Shown: piece by piece, positions 53,001 to 61,276 of the stretch | Layout: the number at the start of each line of letters is the position of its first letter | Numbering within the stretch: position 1 is the stretch's first letter | Source of the DNA: Bacteroidia bacterium | GTDB lineage: Bacteria; Bacteroidota; Bacteroidia; Flavobacteriales; Flavobacteriaceae | Direction of reading: 5' to 3' | Length of the DNA stretch: 64,000 nucleotides | Assembly (NCBI GenBank): GCA_030427735.1 | Contig: JAUIBP010000002.1 | Span: 248,001 to 312,000, forward strand | The notes under the pieces: generated by a model | What the model was told of the DNA's origin: nothing | The model's input: only the letters and a program-made list of their open reading frames with translations | The model's database searches: none | Translations under genes and position numbers: made by a program

Positions 53001-53137
53001 AAAAGACCACCTAGAAAGTTTAACAATACGTCATTCTATGCTTGACACAGAATCTCATCATATTGAAATTCAATAATTATGAGAATCTGAAATAAATTCA
53101 GATTGACGAAAGTTATAACTTTTTAGACAGTCTCTTT
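53001..53137. repeat. dispersed palindromic element, copy 4
   Basis: Imperfect terminal repeats (AAAAGACCACCTAGAAAGTT against the complement of AACTTTTTAGACAGTCTCTTT) and the shared inner hairpins. Between scoA and the end of the PBP1A gene. Nearly the same length (137 nt) and interior as copy 3. Confidence 0.8.
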
Positions 53138-53190
53138 AATTATATCAACTACGCGTTAATCGCTATTATAGCTTTTACAAGAATTAACGA

Positions 53191-55515
53191 TTAAAAATCC
53201 AAATCGTCTGGAACATCCTGTATTGGCGTTTCTTCGTCTGCTTGCGCTTCGGTATCTTCACCGGAGCAATCTACACGTATGGTAAGTTCTTCTGGAGCTA
53301 TAAATTCTTCTTTAGAAATGTTTAAATCTTTATCGGCATAACAGCTTTTCATATACACGCCCCAAATGGGTAATGCCATAGCTGCTCCCTGACCGTAGGT
53401 TATGGTTTTAAAATGCGCTGCACGGTCTTCGGCACCTACCCATACGCCAGTTACTAAATTAGGTACCATACCCATAAACCAGCCGTCACTTTGGTTTTGC
53501 GTGGTTCCAGTTTTTCCAGCTATAGGATTTTTAAATTCGTAAGGATATCCAGTAATGATTTCGCGATAATCTGGACGCCATTTTTCGTAGCCTTGCGTGC
53601 GTAAACGAGTTCCAGAACCACCTTCGGTAACACCTTCTAACAACTTAACGGTTACATAAGCTACTTCTTCGCTTAATACATCTTTAGTATCTGGTGTAAA
53701 CTGGTATAAAATAGTATTGTTTTTATCTTCTATACTTGTAACCATAACCGGCTCGGTATACACACCTTTATTAGCAAAAGTGGCATAAGCAGCAACCATT
53801 TCGAACACACTTAAATCTACCGTTCCTAACCCAATAGAAGGCACTTCAGGAATCTCGGTACTTACCCCCAATTTGTGTGCCATTTCTATAACGTGTGCCG
53901 GCCCTACTTTATCCATTAAATTAGCGGTAATGGTATTTACAGAATTTGCTAATCCGTTTTTAAGTGTTCTGGTGCCTCCGTATTGCAAATTAGAGTTTTC
54001 GGGACACCAATCTTCTATATTACCCCATTTGCCTTTTTCGATACAATACGGAATATCTGGTAATTCATCGCATGGCGATAAGTGTAATTGGTCTATTGCT
54101 GTTGCATATACAAAAGGTTTGAATGTAGATCCAACCTGACGTTTTCCTTGCTTTACGTGGTCGTACTGAAAGTGCTTATAATTCATACCCCCTACCCATG
54201 CTTTTACATGACCTGTTTCGGGATCCATAGACATCATGCCCGGATGCAAAAACTTTTTGTAATAACGCATGGAATCCATTGGTTTCATGATGGTATCAAT
54301 CTCACCTTTCCACGAAAAAATCGTCATTTCTGTTGGCGTATTAAACGATGCAATAATCTCTTCGTTAGATTTTTTTAAATCGTACTTCATTTTTCTCCAA
54401 CGCTCCGATTGTCTCATCGAACGTTTCATGAGTGCATCAATTTCCGCTTCGTCCAAACCTAAAAATGGTGCTGTAGGGTTACGGTCTGGCGTATTTTGAT
54501 GGTCGAATTCAGCTTGTAACCTCTTCATATGTTGTTGCACGGCATCTTCGGCATATTGCTGCATTCTGGAATCTATAGTGGTGTACACTTTTAGTCCGTC
54601 GCTATACAGTTTGTATTTTGTGCCGTCTGCTTTTGGATTTTTCTCTATCCAATCTTTCATGAATTTTTTAAGATACTCTCTAAAATAAGTAGCAATACCT
54701 TCGCGATGCGATTCTGGGGTGTAGTTTAAGCTTAAATCTAATTGTTGTACAGAATCTTTGGTACGTTCTGTAATGTAACCATATTTTTGCATTTGTGCCA
54801 ACACCACATTTCTTCGGTTTTGCACGCCTTCCGGATTACGTCTTGGGTTGTATAACGACGAGTTTTTAAACATTCCCACCAACATCGCCGACTCTTTAAG
54901 ATCTAGATCTTTTGGTTGTTTACCAAAATAAATACTCGCGGCACTTTTTATACCATCGGCATTGTTACCAAAATCGTAAATATTGAAATATTGGGTTATA
55001 ATTTCTTCTTTTGTATACTGACGCTCCAATCGAATGGCAATAATCCACTCTTTAACTTTTTGGAACATACGTTCCACAATATTTTTAGACCCTTCGCCAT
55101 GAAATAACTGCTTAGCCAATTGCTGAGAAATGGTACTGGCACCACCACCAGCCCCAAGCTTTACAATGGCGCGCAACGTACCACGGCCATCGATACCTGA
55201 ATGCTGATGAAAACGCGCATCTTCGGTAGCAATTAAAGCATCTACAAGATGCTGTGGCAGATCTTCGTAATCTACAGGTGTTCGGTTATCGTTAAAATAA
55301 AACTTTCCAAGGGTTTTTCCATCGGAAGAAATAATTTCTGTGGCCAGATTGGTTTTTGGATTCTCTAAAATGGTATGATCTGGTAAATCTCCAAAAAGCG
55401 AAGCCGATAAAAACAGCAACACTACAGCTAGAATGCCAAGTAGAAAAAGCCCCCAAAACCAACGGAGGTAAGACGCATAACTTGACGTTTTTACAGGTTC
55501 TTTCTTTTTTGCCAT
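53191..55515 (-). CDS. penicillin-binding protein 1A (bifunctional)
   Basis: Protein of 774 residues: membrane helix about 13-37; glycosyltransferase 51 domain with catalytic Glu in Glu-Asp-Ala-Arg-Phe-His near 92 and Gly-Gly-Ala-Ser-Thr-Ile-Ser-Gln-Gln; transpeptidase domain with Ser-Thr-Phe-Lys (GSTFKPF) as SxxK, Ser-Val-Asn as SxN and Lys-Thr-Gly-Thr. It polymerises and cross-links peptidoglycan. The acidic C-terminal tail is rich in Asp and Glu. It follows gldH by 1 nt on the same strand. Confidence 0.95.
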   Translation of the reverse strand: MAKKKEPVKTSSYASYLRWFWGLFLLGILAVVLLFLSASLFGDLPDHTILENPKTNLATEIISSDGKTLGKFYFNDNRTPVDYEDLPQHLVDALIATEDARFHQHSGIDGRGTLRAIVKLGAGGGASTISQQLAKQLFHGEGSKNIVERMFQKVKEWIIAIRLERQYTKEEIITQYFNIYDFGNNADGIKSAASIYFGKQPKDLDLKESAMLVGMFKNSSLYNPRRNPEGVQNRRNVVLAQMQKYGYITERTKDSVQQLDLSLNYTPESHREGIATYFREYLKKFMKDWIEKNPKADGTKYKLYSDGLKVYTTIDSRMQQYAEDAVQQHMKRLQAEFDHQNTPDRNPTAPFLGLDEAEIDALMKRSMRQSERWRKMKYDLKKSNEEIIASFNTPTEMTIFSWKGEIDTIMKPMDSMRYYKKFLHPGMMSMDPETGHVKAWVGGMNYKHFQYDHVKQGKRQVGSTFKPFVYATAIDQLHLSPCDELPDIPYCIEKGKWGNIEDWCPENSNLQYGGTRTLKNGLANSVNTITANLMDKVGPAHVIEMAHKLGVSTEIPEVPSIGLGTVDLSVFEMVAAYATFANKGVYTEPVMVTSIEDKNNTILYQFTPDTKDVLSEEVAYVTVKLLEGVTEGGSGTRLRTQGYEKWRPDYREIITGYPYEFKNPIAGKTGTTQNQSDGWFMGMVPNLVTGVWVGAEDRAAHFKTITYGQGAAMALPIWGVYMKSCYADKDLNISKEEFIAPEELTIRVDCSGEDTEAQADEETPIQDVPDDLDF

Positions 55516-55516
55516 A

Positions 55517-56017
55517 TTATTTATTAATCGTTGATGGTTTTTCTATTCTGAAGCCAACATCTGTTATGCCTTCTAGATTTACAACGCCATTTACTTTACC
55601 GTTTTCGCGCATGGCTTGTTGTATTTTAATAGTATAATCGCCATTTTCGTTAAACACAACATCTTCTTTATACCATAATTTATTTTCTTTTAAATCGTTA
55701 AACCCTTCGCCTAAAAATTCACCATTAGGTTTAGCCATGCGGTACTCTAAAGTATCGGTTACTGTTTTACCATGCGGAAAGTCCATTTGTACAATTAAAA
55801 ACAGGTTACTGTATTTGTACTGGTTGGTATTTCTAAGGTTTACAAACAAATTGTAAGGGTTAATGGTGTCTGGCGGAGTAATAGCAAACTGTACAATAGA
55901 ATCTTTATGCCAAGCCTCTTGTGGTACCGATTTATACACATCGTAAACCTGATTGTTATCGCAAGACATAACGCTTAACAGCATTAAAACCATCAAAAAC
56001 AGACTATTTCTTTGCAT
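55517..56017 (-). CDS. gldH: gliding motility lipoprotein GldH
   Basis: Start taken at the ATG at 56017 (166 residues), with in-frame ATGs at 56023 and 56029 as alternatives; the frame extends to 56218 but lies inside ricT. The signal peptide ends in a lipobox with Cys19 (LSVMSC). Sequence and length fit GldH, required for gliding motility and T9SS function in Flavobacteria. The order ricT-gldH-PBP1A is familiar in the class. It overlaps the 3' end of ricT by 14 nt. Confidence 0.88.
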   Translation of the reverse strand: MQRNSLFLMVLMLLSVMSCDNNQVYDVYKSVPQEAWHKDSIVQFAITPPDTINPYNLFVNLRNTNQYKYSNLFLIVQMDFPHGKTVTDTLEYRMAKPNGEFLGEGFNDLKENKLWYKEDVVFNENGDYTIKIQQAMRENGKVNGVVNLEGITDVGFRIEKPSTINK

Positions 56018-57368
56018 CGCCATTTGCATTATTTTGATTCGGGTTTTGTTTATTATTAGGTTTTCGTTTATTGCGATTTCTATTGTTTCTGCTATTTCTT
56101 GGCTTATTATTAGCTGCCGATTTTCCTTCAGCTGAATTTTGATTTTGTTGTCCAGCAGGTTTTTGGCCCCCAGACTTATTTGATTTTCTACGATTAGCAG
56201 GCTTTTGCGTTTCTGCAACCGCAGTTTTTGGTTTTGCTGATTTAGAATTTCTGTTATTTCTACGTCTTTTAGAACGTTTAGGCTGATCGAATCGCGTTAA
56301 ACTATCCTGTCCTACAACGTTCTCGAATTCGTTTTTATTATCTTCTATTAAATCCGAAGCATACTCTTCTAAACTCGCAACCGTTTCGTTCTTTTTATTT
56401 AAAGCTATAATTTCTTTGGCCTGATCTATGGTAATTTTATGCCAGTTCATCCACTCGCCTTCGTAAGCATACCACATATGTCCTTTAAAAATATCGGTTT
56501 TTTGGCACACCGCAATTCCTTTTTCGGTCTTTAGCTTGGTATCGGTTTTTGGGAAGGCTTTTAAAGCATCTAAATACGTGTCTAATTCGTAGTTTAAACA
56601 ACATTTTAACTTACCACATTGTCCTGCTAATTTTTGCGGATTTAAAGATAACTGCTGATAGCGTGCTGCCGATGTACTTACCGATCTAAAATCGGTTAAC
56701 CAGGTAGAACAACACAGTTCGCGACCACAAGACCCTATGCCCCCTAAACGTGAAGCTTCTTGACGAAAACCTACCTGCTTCATCTCTATTCGGGTTCTAA
56801 ACTCTCTAGCAAATACTTTAATAAGTTCTCTAAAATCTACGCGTTCTTCGGCAGTGTAATAGAACGTGGCCTTGCTAGCATCGCCCTGATATTCGATATC
56901 GGAAATCTTCATTTGCAATTTAAGATCGATAGCAAACTGTCGCGCTTTAACCTTCATAGGTTCTTCTTTTTCGCGCGCTTCAGACCAAATATCAATATCG
57001 CGTTGCGAAGCTTTTCTGTATATTTTTAAAACATCGCCATCTAGCGGTATTTTTTTGCGTTTCATTTGCACTCTTACCAGTTCGCCGGTAAGGGTTACCA
57101 TGCCTATATCGTGCCCCGTTTGTGCTTGAGTAGCAACAATATCGCCAATACTTAACGATAAATTTTCTGTGTTTTTATAATATTCTTTACGTCCGTTTTT
57201 AAAACGAACCTCAACCCAATTAAAAGGAGCCTCGCCATTTGGAAGGGCCATATTTGCCAACCAATCAAAAACAGTTAATTTATTACAACTATCTGTTCCG
57301 CATGTTCCATTATTTTTGCATCCTTTTGGCTGACCATCTTTTCCTGTCGAGCAACTTGCACAAGCCAT
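56004..57368 (-). CDS. ricT: PSP1 domain protein RicT (YaaT) with long basic disordered tail
   Basis: Protein of 454 residues. The PSP1 core (about 45-330) has Cys clusters near the N-terminus (Cys3, Cys6 and following), CGRELCC near 209 and CGKLKCC near 245. In Bacillus, RicT with RicA and RicF binds iron-sulfur clusters and directs RNase Y. The C-terminal 100 or so residues are unusual: Asn, Lys, Arg, Gln and Ser repeats without hydrophobic core, a likely RNA-binding or low-complexity region. It overlaps gldH. Confidence 0.92.
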   Translation of the reverse strand: MACASCSTGKDGQPKGCKNNGTCGTDSCNKLTVFDWLANMALPNGEAPFNWVEVRFKNGRKEYYKNTENLSLSIGDIVATQAQTGHDIGMVTLTGELVRVQMKRKKIPLDGDVLKIYRKASQRDIDIWSEAREKEEPMKVKARQFAIDLKLQMKISDIEYQGDASKATFYYTAEERVDFRELIKVFAREFRTRIEMKQVGFRQEASRLGGIGSCGRELCCSTWLTDFRSVSTSAARYQQLSLNPQKLAGQCGKLKCCLNYELDTYLDALKAFPKTDTKLKTEKGIAVCQKTDIFKGHMWYAYEGEWMNWHKITIDQAKEIIALNKKNETVASLEEYASDLIEDNKNEFENVVGQDSLTRFDQPKRSKRRRNNRNSKSAKPKTAVAETQKPANRRKSNKSGGQKPAGQQNQNSAEGKSAANNKPRNSRNNRNRNKRKPNNKQNPNQNNANGDAKK

Positions 57369-57576
57369 AAATTAGTTATGTATATATAGATTCTGAAAAA
57401 CCCGAGGTTTAACAGAAGTAAATTAGTAAATATTTCATTTTGAAACTCTTGCAACAAGATAAGAATTTCATCCCAATATGCTACTTGGGGTTGTAAAGAT
57501 ATGATTATTCTAAAGACTGTAAAAGAAAGATATTTTTATTACAATACTTGTAAAATTTTAAAACTCAAATAAACGC

Positions 57577-57619
57577 AAAAAGCTGTATACCAGAGCAAAC
57601 AACCCTCGCATACAGCTTT
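57577..57619 (-). terminator. terminator of trhO
   Basis: 10-bp stem AAAGCTGTAT/ATACAGCTTT (57579-57588 with 57610-57619), 21-nt loop, T-run on the minus strand. Confidence 0.8.
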
Positions 57620-57638
57620 GTTTTTAATAGCTTTTGTT

Positions 57639-58703
57639 TTATTTCTTTAAGATTTCGAAAATATTGCGTAAATCTTTTTTGTAGGGCAAATGGTCTGCAC
57701 GCCCTTTTTTAAAGATATCGTTACTATTGCCTTGGCCACGACGCAATGCCTTTTGCTCGTCTTGTGGTAAACTGTGTACCTCTTTACAATTGCTAGAACA
57801 ACAACCGTCCATTTCTTCTTTACAAGCGTCGCACTGTATAAATAGTAAGTGGCAAGCATCGTTGGCACAATTAACATGAGTATCTGCAGGTGCGCCACAT
57901 TGATGACAACGTGCAATTACATCGTCTGAAATTCGCTCTGAACGACGTTCGTCGAACACAAAGTTTTTACCTATAAACTTATTATCTAATTGGCTTTCGT
58001 TTACCTGTCTGGTATATTCTATAATACCACCTTCTAACTGAAAAACGTTTTTAAAACCTTTGTGTTTAAAATAGGCACTGGCTTTTTCGCAACGAATACC
58101 GCCGGTGCAATACATTACTAAATTTTTATTTTCTTTAAATTCTTTTAAGTCGTCTTCAATTATCGGTAACGATTCTCTAAAAGTATCTACATCTGGAGTA
58201 ATGGCGTTTTTAAAATGCCCAATTTCGCTTTCGTAATGGTTTCTCATGTCTACAAGAATGGTATTCTCGTCTTCAATCAATTCATTAAATTGCTGTGCTC
58301 CTACATGCACTCCTTTATTGGTAACATCAAAAGTATCGTCGTTTAACCCGTCGGCAACAATTTTGTCGCGCACTTTAACTTTTAGTTTCAAAAACGACAT
58401 ATTGTCTTGCTCTACAGCTATGTTTAAACGGATGTCTTTTAAAAACGGAATGGTATCTAAATGCGTTTTAAACGCATTAAAACGATCTGCTGGTAAAGAC
58501 AATTGGCCATTTATACCTTCGTGGGCGACATAAATACGACCCAGCACATCTAATTTGTTCCAAACTACAAACAGTTGATTTCTAAATTCTGTAGGATTTT
58601 CGATTTTGGCATACTGATAAAAAGAAAGTGTTAATCGATCTTTGCCTGCTTTTTCGATTAATTCTGCTCTTTCTTTAGCGCTTAACTTATTGTACAGTTG
58701 CAT
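57639..58703 (-). CDS. trhO: tRNA uridine(34) hydroxylase TrhO (rhodanese family)
   Basis: Protein of 354 residues: N-terminal acylphosphatase-like domain, rhodanese domain with active Cys199 (MYCTGGIRC), then a Cys-rich C-terminal region (about 265-320) with paired Cys that may bind zinc. Members of this family, formerly YceA, hydroxylate U34 of tRNAs using O2, leading to 5-methoxyuridine or 5-oxyacetic acid modification. Own promoter and terminator indicate a single-gene transcript. Confidence 0.92.
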   Translation of the reverse strand: MQLYNKLSAKERAELIEKAGKDRLTLSFYQYAKIENPTEFRNQLFVVWNKLDVLGRIYVAHEGINGQLSLPADRFNAFKTHLDTIPFLKDIRLNIAVEQDNMSFLKLKVKVRDKIVADGLNDDTFDVTNKGVHVGAQQFNELIEDENTILVDMRNHYESEIGHFKNAITPDVDTFRESLPIIEDDLKEFKENKNLVMYCTGGIRCEKASAYFKHKGFKNVFQLEGGIIEYTRQVNESQLDNKFIGKNFVFDERRSERISDDVIARCHQCGAPADTHVNCANDACHLLFIQCDACKEEMDGCCSSNCKEVHSLPQDEQKALRRGQGNSNDIFKKGRADHLPYKKDLRNIFEILKK

Positions 58704-58738
58704 GCTATACTAATTTTAAGGTTAAAAAAATATTTTTG

Positions 58739-58746
58739 CAAAGGTA
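58739..58746 (-). promoter_or_regulatory. -7 element of trhO
   Basis: TACCTTTG on the minus strand, 35 nt before the ATG at 58703. Confidence 0.5.
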
Positions 58747-58776
58747 ACATTTTAAAACCAATTGAACACCACCCAC

Positions 58777-58809
58777 AAAAAAAGCATTCTGGACAACCAA
58801 AATGCTTTT
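58777..58809 (-). terminator. terminator after the 30-residue ORF
   Basis: 9-bp perfect stem AAAAGCATT/AATGCTTTT (58780-58788 with 58801-58809), 12-nt loop, T-run on the minus strand. It ends transcription coming from the direction of recA's upstream region, before trhO's own promoter. Confidence 0.8.
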
Positions 58810-58868
58810 AATAGACTAACTCGTTAATTATATTTTTTAATTTTAAAATCTAAAAAATACCATACGAG

Positions 58869-58961
58869 TTAACCACCATCGGTTTTGCAATTTCCGTTAA
58901 CACAAACAGTAAACGCAGCACCTGTAGTACGAATTAACAATGTTTGTTTTAGAAATTTCAT
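58869..58961 (-). CDS. candidate 30-residue peptide with two Cys
   Basis: An ATG at 58961 opens 30 codons: basic-hydrophobic N-terminus, central Thr-Gly-Ala-Ala-Phe, then Val-Cys-Val-Asn-Gly-Asn-Cys (Cys20, Cys24) and terminal Gly-Gly. A perfect minus-strand terminator follows 60 nt downstream and is separate from trhO's promoter, implying a small transcript from this strand. No -7 element was recognised. It might be a secreted or leader-like peptide; no family recognised. Confidence 0.45.
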   Translation of the reverse strand: MKFLKQTLLIRTTGAAFTVCVNGNCKTDGG

Positions 58962-59027
58962 AATTTTTAAACGTTTGTGTTGCTGTTTATATTCGTAAAC
59001 AAAAAAGGTTCATAGCAATAAATTCCC

Positions 59028-59042
59028 CTACGTATTACGTAG
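59028..59042. repeat. palindrome between recA and the 30-residue ORF
   Basis: CTACGTATTACGTAG: 7-bp perfect arms around one base. Possible operator in the divergent region. Confidence 0.45.
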
Positions 59043-59098
59043 ATGCATAAAGTGTAAAAAGGTTGCGTTATAAAATTGTTAGATGACAAAAGAAGTCG

Positions 59099-59106
59099 TA
59101 TTTTAG
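59099..59106 (+). promoter_or_regulatory. putative recA -7 element
   Basis: TATTTTAG, one mismatch to TAnnTTTG, with TTG 20 nt upstream (59076-59078). Confidence 0.35.
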
Positions 59107-59139
59107 CACCTATTATTTTCTTCTAAAAAACACATATCA

Positions 59140-60150
59140 ATGAGCAACGAGAAAGACGCAAAATTAAAAGCACTGCAACTCACTTTAGATAAATTAGACA
59201 AAACTTACGGCAAAGGAACGGTAATGAAAATGAGCGATAAAGCCGTAGTCGATATCGATTCTATTTCCAGTGGGTCTTTAGGTTTAGATTTAGCTTTAGG
59301 CGTTGGAGGATATCCTAGAGGTCGTGTAATAGAAATTTACGGACCAGAATCGTCGGGAAAAACAACTTTAACATTACACGCCATTGCCGAAGCACAAAAA
59401 GCTGGCGGTATTGCTGCTTTTATTGATGCAGAACATGCTTTTGATAGATTTTATGCCGAAAAATTAGGTGTAGATATCGACAACTTAATTATATCGCAAC
59501 CCGACCACGGAGAGCAAGCTCTAGAAATTGCCGACAACCTAGTGCGCTCTGGAGCAATAGACATTATAGTTATAGACTCGGTAGCCGCATTAACTCCCAA
59601 AAGCGAAATTGAAGGCGAAATGGGAGACTCTAAAATGGGGCTTCATGCACGTTTAATGTCTCAGGCTTTGCGTAAGCTTACGGCTTCGGTTAGCAAAACC
59701 AACTGTACCATGTTTTTTATTAACCAATTGCGTGAAAAAATTGGCGTTATGTTTGGAAACCCAGAAACCACTACCGGTGGTAACGCTTTAAAATTTTACG
59801 CTTCGGTACGTTTAGACATTCGTCGCTCTACGCAAATTAAAGATACTAATGGCGAAGTTATAGGTAACAAAACCAAAATAAAAGTGGTTAAAAACAAAGT
59901 AGCACCACCGTTTAAAACAGCAGAATTCGATATTATGTACGGCGAAGGCGTATCGAAAGTAGGAGAAGTTTTAGACATTGCTGTAGAATTGGATATTGTT
60001 AAAAAAAGTGGCTCGTGGTTTAGCTATCAAGACACAAAATTAGGACAAGGTCGCGATGCTGTTAAAACAGTAATTAAAGACAATCCAGAACTTCTAGAGG
60101 AGCTGGAAGATAAAATTAAAGAAGCTATAAAAGCTAGCAAAGAAGCTTAA
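59140..60150 (+). CDS. recA: recombinase RecA
   Basis: Protein of 336 residues. Walker A Gly-Pro-Glu-Ser-Ser-Gly-Lys-Thr-Thr is near 67-75, the Asp-Ser-Val-Ala-Ala-Leu Walker B near 148, and the Gly-Gly-Asn-Ala-Leu-Lys-Phe-Tyr L2 region near 215. It forms filaments on single-stranded DNA for homologous recombination and repair. It is single-gene, with a terminator. Confidence 0.98.
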   Translation: MSNEKDAKLKALQLTLDKLDKTYGKGTVMKMSDKAVVDIDSISSGSLGLDLALGVGGYPRGRVIEIYGPESSGKTTLTLHAIAEAQKAGGIAAFIDAEHAFDRFYAEKLGVDIDNLIISQPDHGEQALEIADNLVRSGAIDIIVIDSVAALTPKSEIEGEMGDSKMGLHARLMSQALRKLTASVSKTNCTMFFINQLREKIGVMFGNPETTTGGNALKFYASVRLDIRRSTQIKDTNGEVIGNKTKIKVVKNKVAPPFKTAEFDIMYGEGVSKVGEVLDIAVELDIVKKSGSWFSYQDTKLGQGRDAVKTVIKDNPELLEELEDKIKEAIKASKEA

Positions 60151-60156
60151 ACTACT

Positions 60157-60184
60157 AAAATCCCAATTTATTTTGGGATTTTTT
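60157..60184 (+). terminator. recA terminator
   Basis: 9-bp stem AAAATCCCA/TGGGATTTT with 8-nt loop and T-run. Confidence 0.88.
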
Positions 60185-60242
60185 CATTTTTATACGCAAC
60201 CTTTTTAAACGCATTGCATCTAAAAAGAAAAACCTTATAATC

Positions 60243-60704
60243 ATGAAAAAATTAATTTTAGTATTGTGCTGCATAGCCACATTAGCATCTTGTAGTAACG
60301 ACGACGATTTCGACAATTATTATTTTGAAACCATGCCTACAGAGTCTGTAGATGCACCAGAAATAATGGCTGTAAACGAAGTCTATCAATTTACCGTTAA
60401 TTATATTAAACCAACATCTTGTTATGCGCTTTATGACTTATATTATCAAGATGGTGAAGAAGATGAAATTGACGACAGTGGTGAAACTATAGAAACTATA
60501 GACAAAGATTTCATCAGAATTATTGCTCCAATTAACGCTGTTTACGATGATAGCAATTGCGAACAATTGGATGAATTAACCGATGTGACTTTCGATTTTT
60601 CACCTAGAGAAACAGGTACTTTCCGATTTAAATTTTGGACTGGAACAGACGAAAACGACGAAGACACCTTTTTGGTTGTAGACATTCCTGTAGTTGAAGA
60701 ATAA
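60243..60704 (+). CDS. acidic lipoprotein, unknown function
   Basis: Protein of 153 residues with lipobox Leu-Ala-Ser-Cys (Cys17) followed by Ser-Asn-Asp-Asp-Asp, the usual Bacteroidota surface-lipoprotein start. The mature part is very acidic, beta-rich, with two Cys (in Thr-Ser-Cys-Tyr and Asn-Cys-Glu). No family recognised. The next gene is an ECF sigma factor 29 nt later, possibly in the same operon. Confidence 0.8.
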   Translation: MKKLILVLCCIATLASCSNDDDFDNYYFETMPTESVDAPEIMAVNEVYQFTVNYIKPTSCYALYDLYYQDGEEDEIDDSGETIETIDKDFIRIIAPINAVYDDSNCEQLDELTDVTFDFSPRETGTFRFKFWTGTDENDEDTFLVVDIPVVEE

Positions 60705-60733
60705 CAATTATTAAAAACCTATAAGTTTTTCAT

Positions 60734-61276
60734 TTGAGTTTAAAGCAACTCATACAAAAATGTAAACGGAACGACAGAAAAGCACAAGGAGAACTCTACA
60801 CACTGTACGCCAGTAAATTGTTCTCCATTTGCTTGAAATATTCCCGAAACCAGGCAGAAGCTAAAGACAATCTGCAAGATGCCTTTTTGACCATTTTTAG
60901 TAAAATTTCGCAATTTAACCATTCTGGCTCGTTCGAAGGTTGGTTAAAACGCATTACTATTAATACTGTACTACAACGGTATCGCGAGAAAGGGGTTTTC
61001 GACATTATAAATGAAGAGCTTATAGACCAAGTTATAGAGGTAGAGGACCATGATAGTATCTCGATTGATTTCCTATTAAGACTAATTCAAACACTGCCCA
61101 ATCGTTACCGATTGGTCTTTAACCTTTATGTTTTAGATGGCCATTCGCACAAAGACATTGCCAAAATGCTAAATATTTCTGTTGGTACTTCTAAATCTAA
61201 TTTAGCTCGCGCCAGACAGATTTTGAAAGAGAAAATTGAAAATTATTACGCGAAAAATCAATCGCAATCTTTATAA
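60734..61276 (+). CDS. ECF-type RNA polymerase sigma-70 factor
   Basis: Protein of 180 residues starting with TTG (the first sensible in-frame start). Sigma region 2 (about 20-90; Lys-Asp-Asn-Leu-Gln-Asp-Ala-Phe) and region 4 (about 115-170; Asp-Ile-Ala-Lys-Met-Leu-Asn-Ile-Ser-Val-Gly-Thr-Ser-Lys-Ser) are clear. It is directly followed, with no gap, by a gene for a membrane anti-sigma-like protein, the classic pair in Bacteroidota. Confidence 0.92.
   Translation: MSLKQLIQKCKRNDRKAQGELYTLYASKLFSICLKYSRNQAEAKDNLQDAFLTIFSKISQFNHSGSFEGWLKRITINTVLQRYREKGVFDIINEELIDQVIEVEDHDSISIDFLLRLIQTLPNRYRLVFNLYVLDGHSHKDIAKMLNISVGTSKSNLARARQILKEKIENYYAKNQSQSL

Noticed and set aside
55517-56218. Longer gldH frame starting at 56218
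   Set aside because: The extra 67 residues lie inside ricT in another frame and precede a clear lipoprotein signal peptide.
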